From assembly GCA_013397795.1 (NCBI GenBank), contig VZTJ01000295.1:1503521-1567520 (forward strand): a DNA stretch of 64,000 nt. Reading direction: 5' to 3'. Numbering within the stretch: the first letter of the stretch is position 1; each line of letters starts with the position of its first letter. The stretch is from Orthonyx spaldingii (Eukaryota > Chordata > Aves > Passeriformes > Orthonychidae). Positions 35,953 to 48,181 of the stretch are shown here, piece after piece. The notes under the pieces are model-generated. The model ran no database searches, was not told the origin of the DNA, and was given only the letters and a program-made list of their open reading frames with translations. Made by a program: the position numbers and the translations under genes.

Positions 35953-38900
35953 ACTGAAAAGCATTTTTTTCTGCAGAATTTAAATGGATTATCACAGAAT
36001 TGGCACATGCAGAAATTCTATTGTTGTGAGAACATTTATTCAAAGCTCTCAAAATTGGCATTCCCAAGCTTCAAAAAAAAATCTGTATTTAGTAATCTAA
36101 ATGGGAGAGAGAGGGAGAAAGTGTTTTCCCTCATTGGTTCAGAGCAAGTTTCTGAGGGAGTTTACAAAGAGCTACATGTTCACAGCATCTACTGAAATCA
36201 CTCTGTGCTTTCTGACTTAAGGACTCTAGTCTAAATGAAAGACTCGTTTTCAGAACACGGTGATGAGGTTATCGTATTTACATTTGAGCAATTGATGTCT
36301 GAAATTGTGACATCTTATCATCTGCATTTAACTTGCCTCTGTTACATCTTGTTCATTTTTGAAATTTGTTCATTTTTTTCTTCCTAAGAAATAATCCTCA
36401 TGATAGCTGGGGAAGTCTGTGTTACTACAAACCCATCTCTGCTTCAGTGTTTGCACACAATTCTGCATATGAATGAAGTCATGGGATGTAGTTTGAGCAG
36501 GCATATGCCTCAGGCTGTGAGTGTTTGGCACTGGGCATCAGTATCAGGTGCCAGCTATCCATTCAGTTAAAGCAGTGCCCCCTCTGAAAGCACATAGATA
36601 ATTCACAGGCTGATTGCAGGTGGAATACAAATCTGCTTAATGTGTTTAGGAATGTGTAGAGAATCAGGATATTGAGCAGCCAGGGATATCTGAGGATGTC
36701 TTGAGAAAGTGTTTCCAAAGAGCTGTTCTTCACCTCAAACTTCACCTCCTGGTCTGCTTGAAGTTTCTTCTTGCTTGGAGGAGAAAAGTGGCAGAAGTTC
36801 ATTGTGGCTGGAAACAAGACCAAAAAAACAAAATTCTCAGGCACTGTCTAATAATACAGGATCTGAAATAAACATACTTGGTAGCTGAACAAGTCTCACT
36901 AGTTCTAAAGCATCTTTGCACAGAATAGGATTGACAGATATGTATCAAATGGAACATAGACCACAGGGATTTTTAAACATTTTTCTGCAATTTACTCCTC
37001 TGAGGTTTGTGAATTGCCGTGGGTATAAAGATGCCATAGTGTCCTCTGCCTATCTGCAATTGAGCTAGTTGTATCTCCAAGTCCTAGTACTGTAATAATT
37101 AAATTGTCCTGTCAATTTGCATCAGATTGACAGGTCACTGAGAAGTGAAGTTTAAACAAGTGAGATTGAGGCCTATTTTCATTTCTTCTGTTATTTGTTC
37201 AAATATATATTTCATTCAAAGTTGTGTTGAAGATGTTGTTTTAAGGGAAATGCAGCTGGTTTTATATTCTCTATACATGTACACTCAGTGTTGTGCTTTT
37301 CACGAACACACCAATCGAAGAGTCCATCTCTATAACTTCTTCCATTCCTGTCTACTTTGCCTGGGAAAACCTGTCGTAAGCAAAACTCTCCAAAAGACAA
37401 AAGTTTAAAAAGTATATGAATTAGTGCTGGTAAATACATAAATAGAAGCAATATTCCCAGAGACAGAAAATTCCTTTTAAAGCAGAAGTATGGGAAAACT
37501 TTTTTTGGTGCAATTGTCAAAAAGTAGTTCCACATTAAATGAATATGTTTGAGGACTACAAGGATAATTTTCTAACCAAATGTGAAGTGCAAAGTCATCT
37601 TCCCAAGTCTGCAACCTCTGTTTATCTGCTGCCAACCATAACTCTCCCAGGTTGTACCAGACAGAAATTTTTATGAAAGGATCATACCCACCCTTCAGAG
37701 TGTGAGTGGCAGTGTATGAATCATGCCAATTTATAAAACTGCTGCTGCTGTTTGGAAAAAGCTCAGAGGAGCTGAATTAGCAGGGTCAAGGGAAAGACCC
37801 CAATAAACAAAGTTTCAGGCCTGGATAGACTGATAAAGCCTTCTAAAATAAGCAGGTTGCTGGAGGAAAGTGAAGGGGCAAAATTCCTTCTTCCTTTGAA
37901 CTGACAGCAGGAATGGAGTTTCAATATTTGAGATAGACATAGGGGAGAGAGATAATAATGCAGAGAACACCCCGGGGCAGGGCTCTCTTAGATGTCACAG
38001 CGTACACCGTCACAGCAGACAGAAAGATTTGTCTCAGCCCTTGCTCAATGACGCTCTCAAGTTGCTTTAGTGACTCATCTTCATTGTTGATGTTAAAGCA
38101 GTAGGTGTCTGGTAGCAAAGATTGCCTGTAATCATAACTCAAGCTTTGTGGCAATTGCTTAATAAATCAGCAACCTATCTAGTGCATCTGTCACAACTTA
38201 ATGTGCAGGCATGGAGAGCTGTGCTGACACAGCCACCAGGGATGTTTCACACCTTCCTATGTTGCAACTTGGTCCTAGATCTGGCTGAGAGGAGTGCAGA
38301 GCCCCACACTGCTGAGCAGGTACCTGAGGAGGTCCACATAGGGAAGTTTCTTTCCAATAAAGGTACTCTTTATTTCTTGCTAATAAGTGGTCTGTAGGAC
38401 AGACTCCCCACATATTTAAGCAAACTGAGGTCCAGTTTGAAGAAAGGATGAATTATTGAATGCCTCAATGCAGAATTAGTTATGTCAGATTCTATAGGGA
38501 ACTTTTATCCCTATGTATTATTAAAGTCTATTGCTTTAAATTAAACTATTGTCTATCTCACAGTAGTTGGAAACTACTCTTCAGGGCTTTTCAAACACCA
38601 AACCAAAATACTGTTCCTATCCGAGAAGCTTTACCAGCAAAACCAAGAGAAAGATGTACTCAATGTGGATAAAAACAGAGATAGTTGGATGAGAGGCTGT
38701 AGTTAATAGCAACCTATTCAGTAATACTACAAGTTTATTTGGAGCGCTTCTTTTCTGATAGATGTTTCAGAAAATGTGGCAAAATTTAATTATATAGTTA
38801 GTTAATTAAGAAATTATAGCTGGCACTGAATGACATTAGGAACTATAAACAGGAAGGGAAAGTTTTTTATAGATCAACTTTGAAATGAGTTACACTGAGA

Positions 38901-41224
38901 GACAAGAGGGCAGAAAAAGAGACAGTAGGATGAGCCAAGTAGGCTTTTGACACAGCATTGTCCAGTATCAATAAAAAAGATATTGCAGACATATAGCTAT
39001 TAGATAGTAGAAGAAAACACAGATTCAAAAGAAATCCTGATAATAAAAGAGAAATTATGGAAGAGATCCAGAAGATAGGCTGGAGCAAGTACATGGCAAG
39101 TTTGAAATTAAGTTTTAAAAGAATTCAGAAAAGGATTGTACGTGATGATATTAAAAGAGAATGCATAAATAGGTATGGGTCTTCCAGCTGGCAAAAGTCT
39201 CTCTAGACTCAAGCTCAGTCCTGAAGCTTGAGTCTTGTAATGGGTTGCAGTAAATAGCTGCACTGGATAAACTGACCAGAAAAAGAACTTTGAAGGCCCT
39301 TTTATGGCTGCAGTTCAGCATTGTTTTTCCTCACTTATTGGTTTTTACTTTTATACTCTATGCTTGACGGTAATATTTCTTTAGAATGCATCTGTATTTG
39401 GTGATCCCCCAGATAGGTTTGTGGTTGGTTTGTTGGATTGGTGTTTAGTTACACAGTAGATTACTAGGTTTGTTTCTATTTTGTTTGTTTGCAAATGCCC
39501 TCCCCTCCTCCCCAAATTTGTGTCCTACTTTATGTCTTTAAAATATAGAACTTGTAAAGGAAAACAAACTTCATGTGTGTAGTAGCTTCTGCTTTAATAT
39601 TTGATCCTAGTTTTGCTTTGGAACCTACTAACTTGAAGTACCTTTCAGTCCTTTGTTACAGAAAATGGTGTGTTCTTGCCTCACAGACGAGAATTATTGA
39701 TGGTGAAGTTGCAAAGCAATGCATGGTTTGAAGAGGCAAATATTTGCTTGAGGAAGTGCATTTTTTTTCATATTGTGGCACAGTCTGGGCATTTAATAAT
39801 TAGTTCTTACTATACCCAACTTGGGTACGTCATGTCATTTTTTAGGCATGATTTATGTGATTCCTGCTCACATACATGACTTGATAATTGGACATGCCCT
39901 CAGGATCTAATTGTCCTTCGGCTGAAATCACCACTAAGACCAACACAGTTATAGCAGATCAGGCAAGTTCTTAATAACTCTGTGACATACCCAGAGTGGG
40001 TAATTCTGAGAAGAAATGATTGATGTTATTCTTGATTTATCGATCAAGAATTAGGCAAGGGATAAGTTAACAAAATAACTGAGCAGTTCAGAATACAACT
40101 GTTTTATGCCCGTACATTTTTCGTATTTGTCTATTAATTACATTTCCTGCAACTATCTCTGTCTACCAGATTGGCAACACATATTCAAAACACATTTAAA
40201 ACTATTTCACCACAAACAGACAGAGGTAGTGAGCTCATTTCTATGGAAATAATTCAATATTGTTATTGTTGCCTGCCTACCAACTGATCTGTAAAAATGT
40301 TTGTCCAAATTTAATAGCTTCTCATTTATTGAGAAATACTGAAAAATAAGAGTATAAAACATACATAGGAAGTAATTGATTTACAAATAAGCTTGGCTTT
40401 CTGTGCGATAATTGATCTGACCTTAATTCAGAAGAAAAAATTATTAAGTCTGTGCTAGCAGGTAGCGCTTGTAAGGGAGAGAAGTATCAACAGTAAGACT
40501 AATAATTACATGTCTTGTGTGTTGCAATGTTTCATCAATGCAAACCCACTAATCCTTCTGAAGGTGATCCTGCGAACATTTGTAAATGTAATTGAAAAAT
40601 CTTAGCCTTGAATATAATTATCTGCCTGGAAAAAAAATCAAGCAAGTAAACCAACTCTATATTTATTTGTATTTCATGTTTGCATGAGGTTTTATAATTT
40701 CTGAGGGCAACAAAGGAATGCGTCAGAAAATTTGGTGAAAATTTAGAGTGGGAGTCCAGATTTAGATTCTCAGAAGATCTGGCTTCAAACACACAAATGA
40801 AGAGACTCATCCAAATGCATTTAGTGATAGGTACACTCTCTTTCAGCTTTCCTTTGGGCATTGTAGTGCTCCATGTTTCTTCAGCCTTTTATACTAGCAG
40901 GATTGCCTCTGCCATTAATGAAAATTTTTCAAGAAAGATCAAGCCTCAGAAGATAAAGCACTGGCCTGATTTGACATCTGATGTATCAGATGGTGATTTA
41001 ATCAGATCTCAAGGTTTATAAGCTTCAAGATTGTTGAAATCATGCTGGAAAGTCAGCAAGTAATACAAGAGCGTAATGGGTGGTTTTCTTAGACGATAGT
41101 CTTTGTCCAGAATCAGTACTGAACCAATACTGCAGGGGTGTTTGATGACTGAACACAGAGAGCAGTCAAAAACAAGATTCTGCTCATTAGTTAATGGTAA
41201 CTAAGGACATTACTTAGTGTTTCT

Positions 41225-41258
41225 GTTTGCTTGTTTGTTTGTTTGTTTGTGTGTTTCT
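41225..41258 (+). repeat. GTTT tetranucleotide microsatellite
   Basis: An imperfect run of GTTT units ('gtttgcttgtttgtttg…tgtgtttctttg'). The minus-strand frame across it reads a Lys-Gln-Thr-Asn repeat, an artefact. Confidence 0.85.
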
Positions 41259-42899
41259 TTGTGAGATTATTGGTGATATCTATGCTGTCTAAAAACAATT
41301 TCCACCAAGGGAACACACAGCAAAAACTTAGAAAATGTTTCTTTCCTCCCCTGGCTTCCTCTGATCCAGCCAATAGAAGACAGGAAGTTTTTGAGACTTT
41401 CTCAGAAATTATTTTCTGAAAAAAATTATAGAATCCAGCTCTTATAATTTCATTGCACCTGCATAAATTCTTTCTTCATGCAGCATCAATAAAATGAGAA
41501 TTGCAGTCTTTCTCTGCTGTCCTAGATCCTGTCACAGTGAAACATTTCATGAACAAAAAATATTTACAAGACTGGTCCTTAAATTATGATTTGGTACTGC
41601 TGTGAAGTGTTAGAAGACTACCCTGATGCATCTCAGAAAGAGAAATTAAGATCATTTGTTACTTAAAGGTATAATTTGTAAAGCACCTACTAGCTCTTTG
41701 AAATTAAAAGTGCCCTAAAGGCTGCTGTTATATCTCATACAAACAACTGAAGAAAAACGTCCTTAAGTAGCTGCCATAGTGCTTGCTATATTTTGTCATG
41801 TGTGTTCATAATACAGTGCTAGTTTCAATACAACAGAATTAGAATATCAATTGCCTGTTTTTATTAGAGCACATTAAACTGTTTAACCAAAGTGAAATTG
41901 ATTGCATTGAATTGCAAATTTCAAGTGAGGAAAAGCAGTTGAAAATAAAATTAGGCTCACTAGAGAGAAGTTAATATGCTCTTTAGCTCTACTGTACAAT
42001 AAGGCAAGCTTGAAATATGACTGCATATTCTGCTGAAACTGGGTTATATGATTAGCTTTGTGTACTAGGCTTTACATTGCCTTTAGGTTGTTTCCTGAAC
42101 TTCTCTGGGTCTTAATGTGACGAGAATTGAGTCTGATGTACACTTTTCTCCATGGTGTAGAGTGTTAGCTAGCACTGACCTGTATTAGGAGGAAAATGGT
42201 TAACTTCAAAGCAGTAATCAACCAGAATGACTTTCCTGTTGTGCTCGTTTCTAGCAGCCAGCATGTCATTTTAAACTTACACTGGTGAATTTACTGAACA
42301 TCAGAAAAACTGGGATAGTAAATGTCAACATTTTTAGGGCATTGAATCCAAAATCTCGCCACTTTCAGACTATGACTAATGTGAGAAATTTTCAAAATCA
42401 CAGAAATGAAAAAAAATTATAGAAACACCAAAGAAACAGAAATGATCATTCCTACGTGATTGTTTTATTATGCTTTGGCTTTTTGCACTTCTCAACTTGG
42501 CATCAGGAGTCATCTACAAATGGTATAGATAGCTTGGCTGGTTAGTAGGTTGTATATTGCACATTGCTATGGGACACTGCAGAAGTTATTATGTGGGCTT
42601 ATAACTGTTACTGTGCTTGTTAAATCAATTGAAGCCTATGGCTTACAGTTCCTCAGACTCTTAAAAACCCACTTAACCCTATACCAGAATCCCACGCGTG
42701 CAGAGGAAACCAACTGGGAAAAATGCATGAACATGCAAACTTCCAGCTGTTTTTCACAGGAGAATGAAAGAGTACTTTTTTCAAGATGATCTACAGGTAT
42801 TTTTCAAAGCAAAGTGGTCCTTTTTTTAACATAGGTTGAGAAATGCTGCTATAAACTCCACAACATAGTTTCTTGGATTAAATGAGTTTGGAGACTTAA

Positions 42900-43105
42900 A
42901 GTTATAGAATTATACGATCACAGAAAGGTTTGCATTGGAAGCGACCTTAAAGATCATCTAGTTCCAAACCTCCTGCCATGGGCAGGGACACCTTCCACTA
43001 GACCAGGTTGCTCAGAGCTCCATCCAGCCTGGCTTTGAACACTTCCAGGGATGGGGCATCCACAGCTTCTCTGGGAAACTTGCTCCAGTTCCTCACTTCC
43101 ATATC
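42900..43105 (-). mobile_element. CR1 LINE 3' end, minus orientation
   Basis: 'gaccttaaagatcatctagttcc', 'cctgccatgggcagggacacc', 'ccactagaccaggttgctcagag' and 'ccatccagcctggctttgaacacttccagggatggggcatccaca' (quoted in pieces here) form the classic reverse complement of an avian CR1 3' end. The left edge retains the worn terminal motif 'agaattatacgatcacag'. About 200 bases, strongly truncated. It is much closer to the usual CR1 sequence than the copies at 4.1 and 58.5 kb, so it is likely a younger insertion. Confidence 0.95.
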
Positions 43106-44648
43106 ATTAATACAACTGCACACTGAAAATATTGTAGGTACTTTTAGTTGTGAACAACTATAAACAGATTCTTTTTATTCTCTTTAGAGAATAATTAAGT
43201 GCATGGCTTCTGTTAAATTTTCTTGTTTTCTACATCTCCTTGCATCACTACAATGGATAGCCTGCAGTACCTCCCACTGCTTCTGCTGGCTGGGGATGTC
43301 TCCCACTCTTGATATGGAAGTTTCTTCTTGCTGATAGCTCAGTTCTGAGTGTCAGGGAGCTGTTACAACCAAAATTGCATGGCATGTGAAGGCTGATTGG
43401 AACTCTGGAGGTGGCAAAGGTTCCTGGAAAACAAGTCTAGCTGGAGAAGGTTATTTAAAGTTCTACCAATACTTTCCAAACTGGTGTCCATGGAGTACTG
43501 TGTGGCGTTATCATGCAACAAGCTGTTCTTGTTTCCAGCTGCTAAGTCATATTAAAGTCAGCTAAAAATATATTCGTTTCCTGGTATTAGTTCTTTTCAC
43601 GTGAGCAACTGATGTGGGGTAAAGTGGGATTCTGAGGAGGAACAGAACTGGATTTTGATATTGAAAACAGATGTAATGTAGATCTCAGATCTCAGAAATG
43701 AAGGAAAATGAGGTCTGTGAAGTCCTGCAGGGGAAGATAGGTTTTTTTTCAGATCACACAGGGAAAGGGAAGATGTGTGCAGATTCTCGTTTTGTTAAAA
43801 TTTGTTCAGGGAAAAGGTAATAATTATTGTGGCATAACCTGAAATCAAAAGTGCCTGTTTAATTTGTGTGCAGACAAAAGGCCTTGTTCAACCTCCAAGA
43901 GGTAGCTGTTGTGGCTGTAGTGGGGGAAGGGAAGTTCTTCCCCTGTTCTGCTGCAGTCGCATCAAGAGACCTGTTTCTATGTAACCATATTAATGCGTGT
44001 AGTTCTTGATGATTCAGTCACTTCAGCAATAAAAGTCAGACTGGTTCCTGATCAGAAAGGAAGTTCTGGTGTATTTCTGGCATCTGTTTTGGGTGTTGGG
44101 TTGTAACTGTAACTGAGTCTTAATTAATAACAAGCTGTTCACATCAAAACCTCCATTAGAAACAACCTGGGCATTACTGCATTACTTTGTGGTTGTCTTC
44201 AAATGATCTGTAGCAGTATAAAAAGTACTCTGTTAGTAAAACTTGTAGAAATTATAATTAGCCTCTTGAAGTCAGCCTTTCTGAAAACTAAGTCTGGACC
44301 TCCCTGCTTATGTATAAGGCGCTAAATTTTCTTATCTACCAGAGGGAACTGCTCTGTGTCTTGTCATAAAGGTGTTCTTAAATTGACTGGTAAGTCTTGA
44401 ATCCTAGTGCTCCTTTGCTGACCAAGAGCACAAACTAGTTCAGGTCTTGCACCAGATCATCCTGACTAGGGACTGTGGTGCAACCCAAACACAATCGGCT
44501 TTCTTTCCATTTCAAAATATGATATTAATAAGAAATGAAAGAATATGTATGAACAGGTTGCCTTCCATATGACCAACTGGTCCCTAATTTGAGGGTCAGT
44601 CTGTCTAGCACACCTCCTTCTAGCCTCTCCTGCCTGCCTGTATGTTAT

Positions 44649-44672
44649 ATTCATGTAGATGTCTACATGAAT
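44649..44672. repeat. Near-perfect 24-bp palindrome
   Basis: Arms of 11 bases (attcatgtaga and tctacatgaat) are exact reverse complements separated by two bases (tg). Confidence 0.95.
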
Positions 44673-46179
44673 AGTTCCTCTTCATTCTGTGGACTCCTAA
44701 TCTCCCTGTGTGGCTTACATTTTATTGACTCCAGTCTCTCCCTTCTAGTCTGCTTTCCCTTTATTCTTTTATTTGTTAGCTCCATTGTAAAGCATTGTAT
44801 TGCATCTAGACTGCATTCTACTCTTCTGGTACAAATCATTACAACCCCACCATCTTTGTTGGTTACTTCAATCTAATTACAGATTGAATTCACATTGACT
44901 TCTTAGGATAAGTTTTAATAAAACAGCCAAAATATGCTTAGAATGTTTCAGTGGCTTTTTTTGTAAGCTGTGCTCTCAGACTTACAAGGACATGACTCTG
45001 ATGATAATTTTTACCTAAAAGCCCACAACAAAACAACAAACTTGGAGAATAATTTTGTTGTGGTGACTGTTTTCACACATGAATTTTTGAGTGAACTCTT
45101 TTCTGAAAATGTTACTACAAAGTTATTCATTAATCATATTTCTGCACTGCTTACATGTGATATCCTTGGCCTTGAAAAATATTATTTTATTATTAATGCA
45201 AGGTGGAAAGTGAGAGCCTGACTATATCCTAGCTTATAATCAGTACAATTAGAATGAAAACATTTCATATTACCTGTAACTTCCTTTTGATTGTGTATCA
45301 AAACTTAGTCTTAAATACAATTTCTTGACAATTTGTTTAATATTATGCAGTAGAATAATTAAGGGATAAGTAGTTTAAAATTGAGGATGAAGACTATGTA
45401 GGCATGTTTAATGTTGGAATATAATGTTGGTTGTTAGTGTAATGGCTATATAGAAAAAAATCTCAATTTTTTCTCAATATTGATGATACAGAGGAGTAAT
45501 GGTGTAGTCTAAGCAGTTCTGTGTAAAAACTGTCTGAAGAAGTAATCATCACATTTAGGATTATAGCTATACTTCCTGCTAGCTTGACAGAATTCTTAAT
45601 TTTCAGTTTGATAATAAGAACAACTTTTCCCTCCGCAAACTCTGCTGGTTAAATTTATTGTGACTGTGATAGACATTTCTCAGTAGTAACATTTGCACTC
45701 AGGTTTGACTGAGTGTTTGATTACAAACTAATTTTTTGCAATAGCATTACCAGAATGTGGCACTAGTTTTGTAAAATTGCATTATATGATGACAAGGAAC
45801 TGTATAAGGAAAATATAATACAAAGGAAGGCAAAATTAATAAATTCAGAATATCTAACACAGCCTGTTTTTAAGAAGACTCTCTAGGGAATAGGTTGCAA
45901 AATGTTTGACATTTTGTACTGAGTGTAATATTATTGGAGTATTAAGAGGCCCTATGGCTTGTATTTCTCTAATGACCACTACTAGTGTAAAGCTTGTGTC
46001 CCTTATCATTATCCTGGTGTTTATTACGTAATTATATATGTTGCTCTGACAAGAATACTTAAAGAGTCTGCAGGCTTTGTGAAAGATTTGTGTTGTACCT
46101 AGTGGTATCAGTGAAATGAACATATCTTAATAATAGAAAGTACAACATGCTGGTTGTATTGTGAAAGGTTTTTCCTTCC

Positions 46180-46195
46180 TTTTTTTTTTTTTTTT
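46180..46195. repeat. Poly-T run, T16
   Basis: Sixteen T after 'ttccttcc', then 'gaaagaaaac'. Simple low-complexity tract; a minus-strand retroposon tail is possible but no body was seen. Confidence 0.8.
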
Positions 46196-48161
46196 GAAAG
46201 AAAACTTATGCTTATGTACTCAATAGACTGTTGGAAGTTCTGTGAGTAAAACTGGATCACCTTTGTCAATTTTGATGCCTTCTTGTCTTTCCTCCAAATG
46301 ATCTGTTCATCTTTATGTGGGAAAACTTTGCAGTAGTATTTCTATACCAGTTATAGGAAATATAATTTAATATTGGTATTGATATTATTATAAGAGAAAA
46401 ATCACTTGGGCTGAGAATATGAACCTTATCATTGACTTTTCTGAATTGTCCTAGATGTAGTAGAAATCATAATTTTAAACAATGTATAGTGTCATAATAG
46501 AATCAATACTTTTGAGATGCGTTAATTTTCTTTTTTGATTTCATCTGAGGAATAAGAAAAATGGGGTCGTAAAGATGCTCAACAATCAATTTCTGTAGTG
46601 GAAAATTTTGTTAATTTAGAATATAACCAGAAATTTATAGGGAATAAAAAGTTCCAAAGTATCCCAAATAAGAAGCGTTAGGCAGATACAAAGCATTTTG
46701 TAGTGAATCTATAAGATTTTTAAATCATTTGTTGAATGGTATTAATTAGTTGATAGAGGAAAATGTTGATGGGGGAATGCAGACTCAGCTCACATGAGAC
46801 TACAGCAGGTCAGGCAGCTACAGAAAATTGTTTAAGGAATCAGAAAAAAGTATGTCATCTTAGTTTGACAGCAGAAGTAATATGATAATTCTTTTACCCC
46901 ATGTGTTCCCACAAAAAAAAACCCAAAAGCTTTTCCTAATGGAATTGTGCTACTTTCCAATGGAAGACCAAAACACTTCAGTGAAATCATTATTTTCCTT
47001 TGGCCAAAAACCTAAATACAGATTCAAGTCTTGTCATTCTAGAATACATCTAGTCTTTTGTAGGTAACTGCCTTTACATGGCGGAAAAATCCTGAAAGAT
47101 TGGAATTGAGGCTCCTAGTCAACATGCCATACTTAAGCCTCTCATTTGGCTTATTCTCATTAGTGACTGACCCAGATTATGCATACCACACTCCAGTGGC
47201 TTTCTGACACAATAAACACATTGCACACTTGAGTGGTATTTATACAGCTCTGTCAAATAAGTAATTCAGAGTTTTTAAGTCTTAGTAAGTGTGTGTGTAT
47301 CTCAGGCTACATTCCCAATCACAGCAATATCATCATACTTCAGAACTGTTGGAAAAGCCTCTGGCACACTCTTCTCCTCCTCTGATTTAGAGCTCTCCCA
47401 AGGATCACTGGATGAAGTTTGGGAGCTGGCATGGGCCTGGAATGTGCACAATAGGCAGCTGGGATATGAATACCCTGTTTTCAATGAGAAGACAGTTGAA
47501 TAGTATATGTGGGGGTTGTTGCGTGCCTTAGTGCCAGGGAACTGTTTTGGGCATGTTTGGATCAGTTGTATAAATGTAATCTCAGTGTCTTGAATGTTCT
47601 ACACTTTGTATTGTGCTCATTCAGAAGTTTCATTAACAATTTTCTATTTCTATAAGCTGTACTTTAGAAAAGAACAATTGTAGTATTGTTTTACAATATG
47701 TATGTGTAAATTCATCATTTTAAGAGCATCTTGCTAATATTAATCTGAAATCAGCCTTAAGCATCCCATGAAATACAGCAGTATATGATTCTAAATCAAG
47801 GACTACATTGATACTATTTTTGTTACAAGCTTAGGAAAGGCAGATTTCCCCATGCTGGAATAAATCATACCCTAGAATCCTACAAAAAACATTGCCTTTA
47901 CTGGGAGTCTGTTTCACTCGTAAGGCAACAATAATCAGGATCCATTTCTCTTCTCCATGTCCATACAGATACCTGCCTTCAGGGAAAATGAGGATGTGGT
48001 GAGACAGAGAGGCCAGCCTGCCACTTACAGTTTCTCTTGTTTTGTATTCTCAAGAGGAATGACTTGTGCACACCAGAGACCTGAGAACTAATGATTTTTC
48101 CCTAAATGAAAATGTTTTTATGCAAATATTTACATTAAATAAACTTTCAGTCAGGTGCACT

Positions 48162-48181
48162 GGTGGACCAGGGTGGACCAG
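48162..48181 (+). repeat. Perfect tandem duplication of a 10-mer
   Basis: Two adjacent copies of ggtggaccag, at the start of the GC-rich peak that holds the 181-codon frame. Confidence 0.85.

Larger units (their letters stand above)
31429..42899. other. Intergenic or intronic AT-rich DNA
   Basis: Eleven kilobases without a confident gene. Contents: poly-A (32542-32566), a tandem 14-mer (34225-34252) in a local GC rise at 34.0-34.5 kb, T13 at 35940-35952, an inverted repeat at 37108-37134, an unidentified minus-strand frame at 37921-38154, a hairpin at 40028-40051 and a GTTT repeat at 41225-41258. Stretches near 32.6 and 41.6-42.0 kb look like possible conserved non-coding DNA. Confidence 0.6.
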
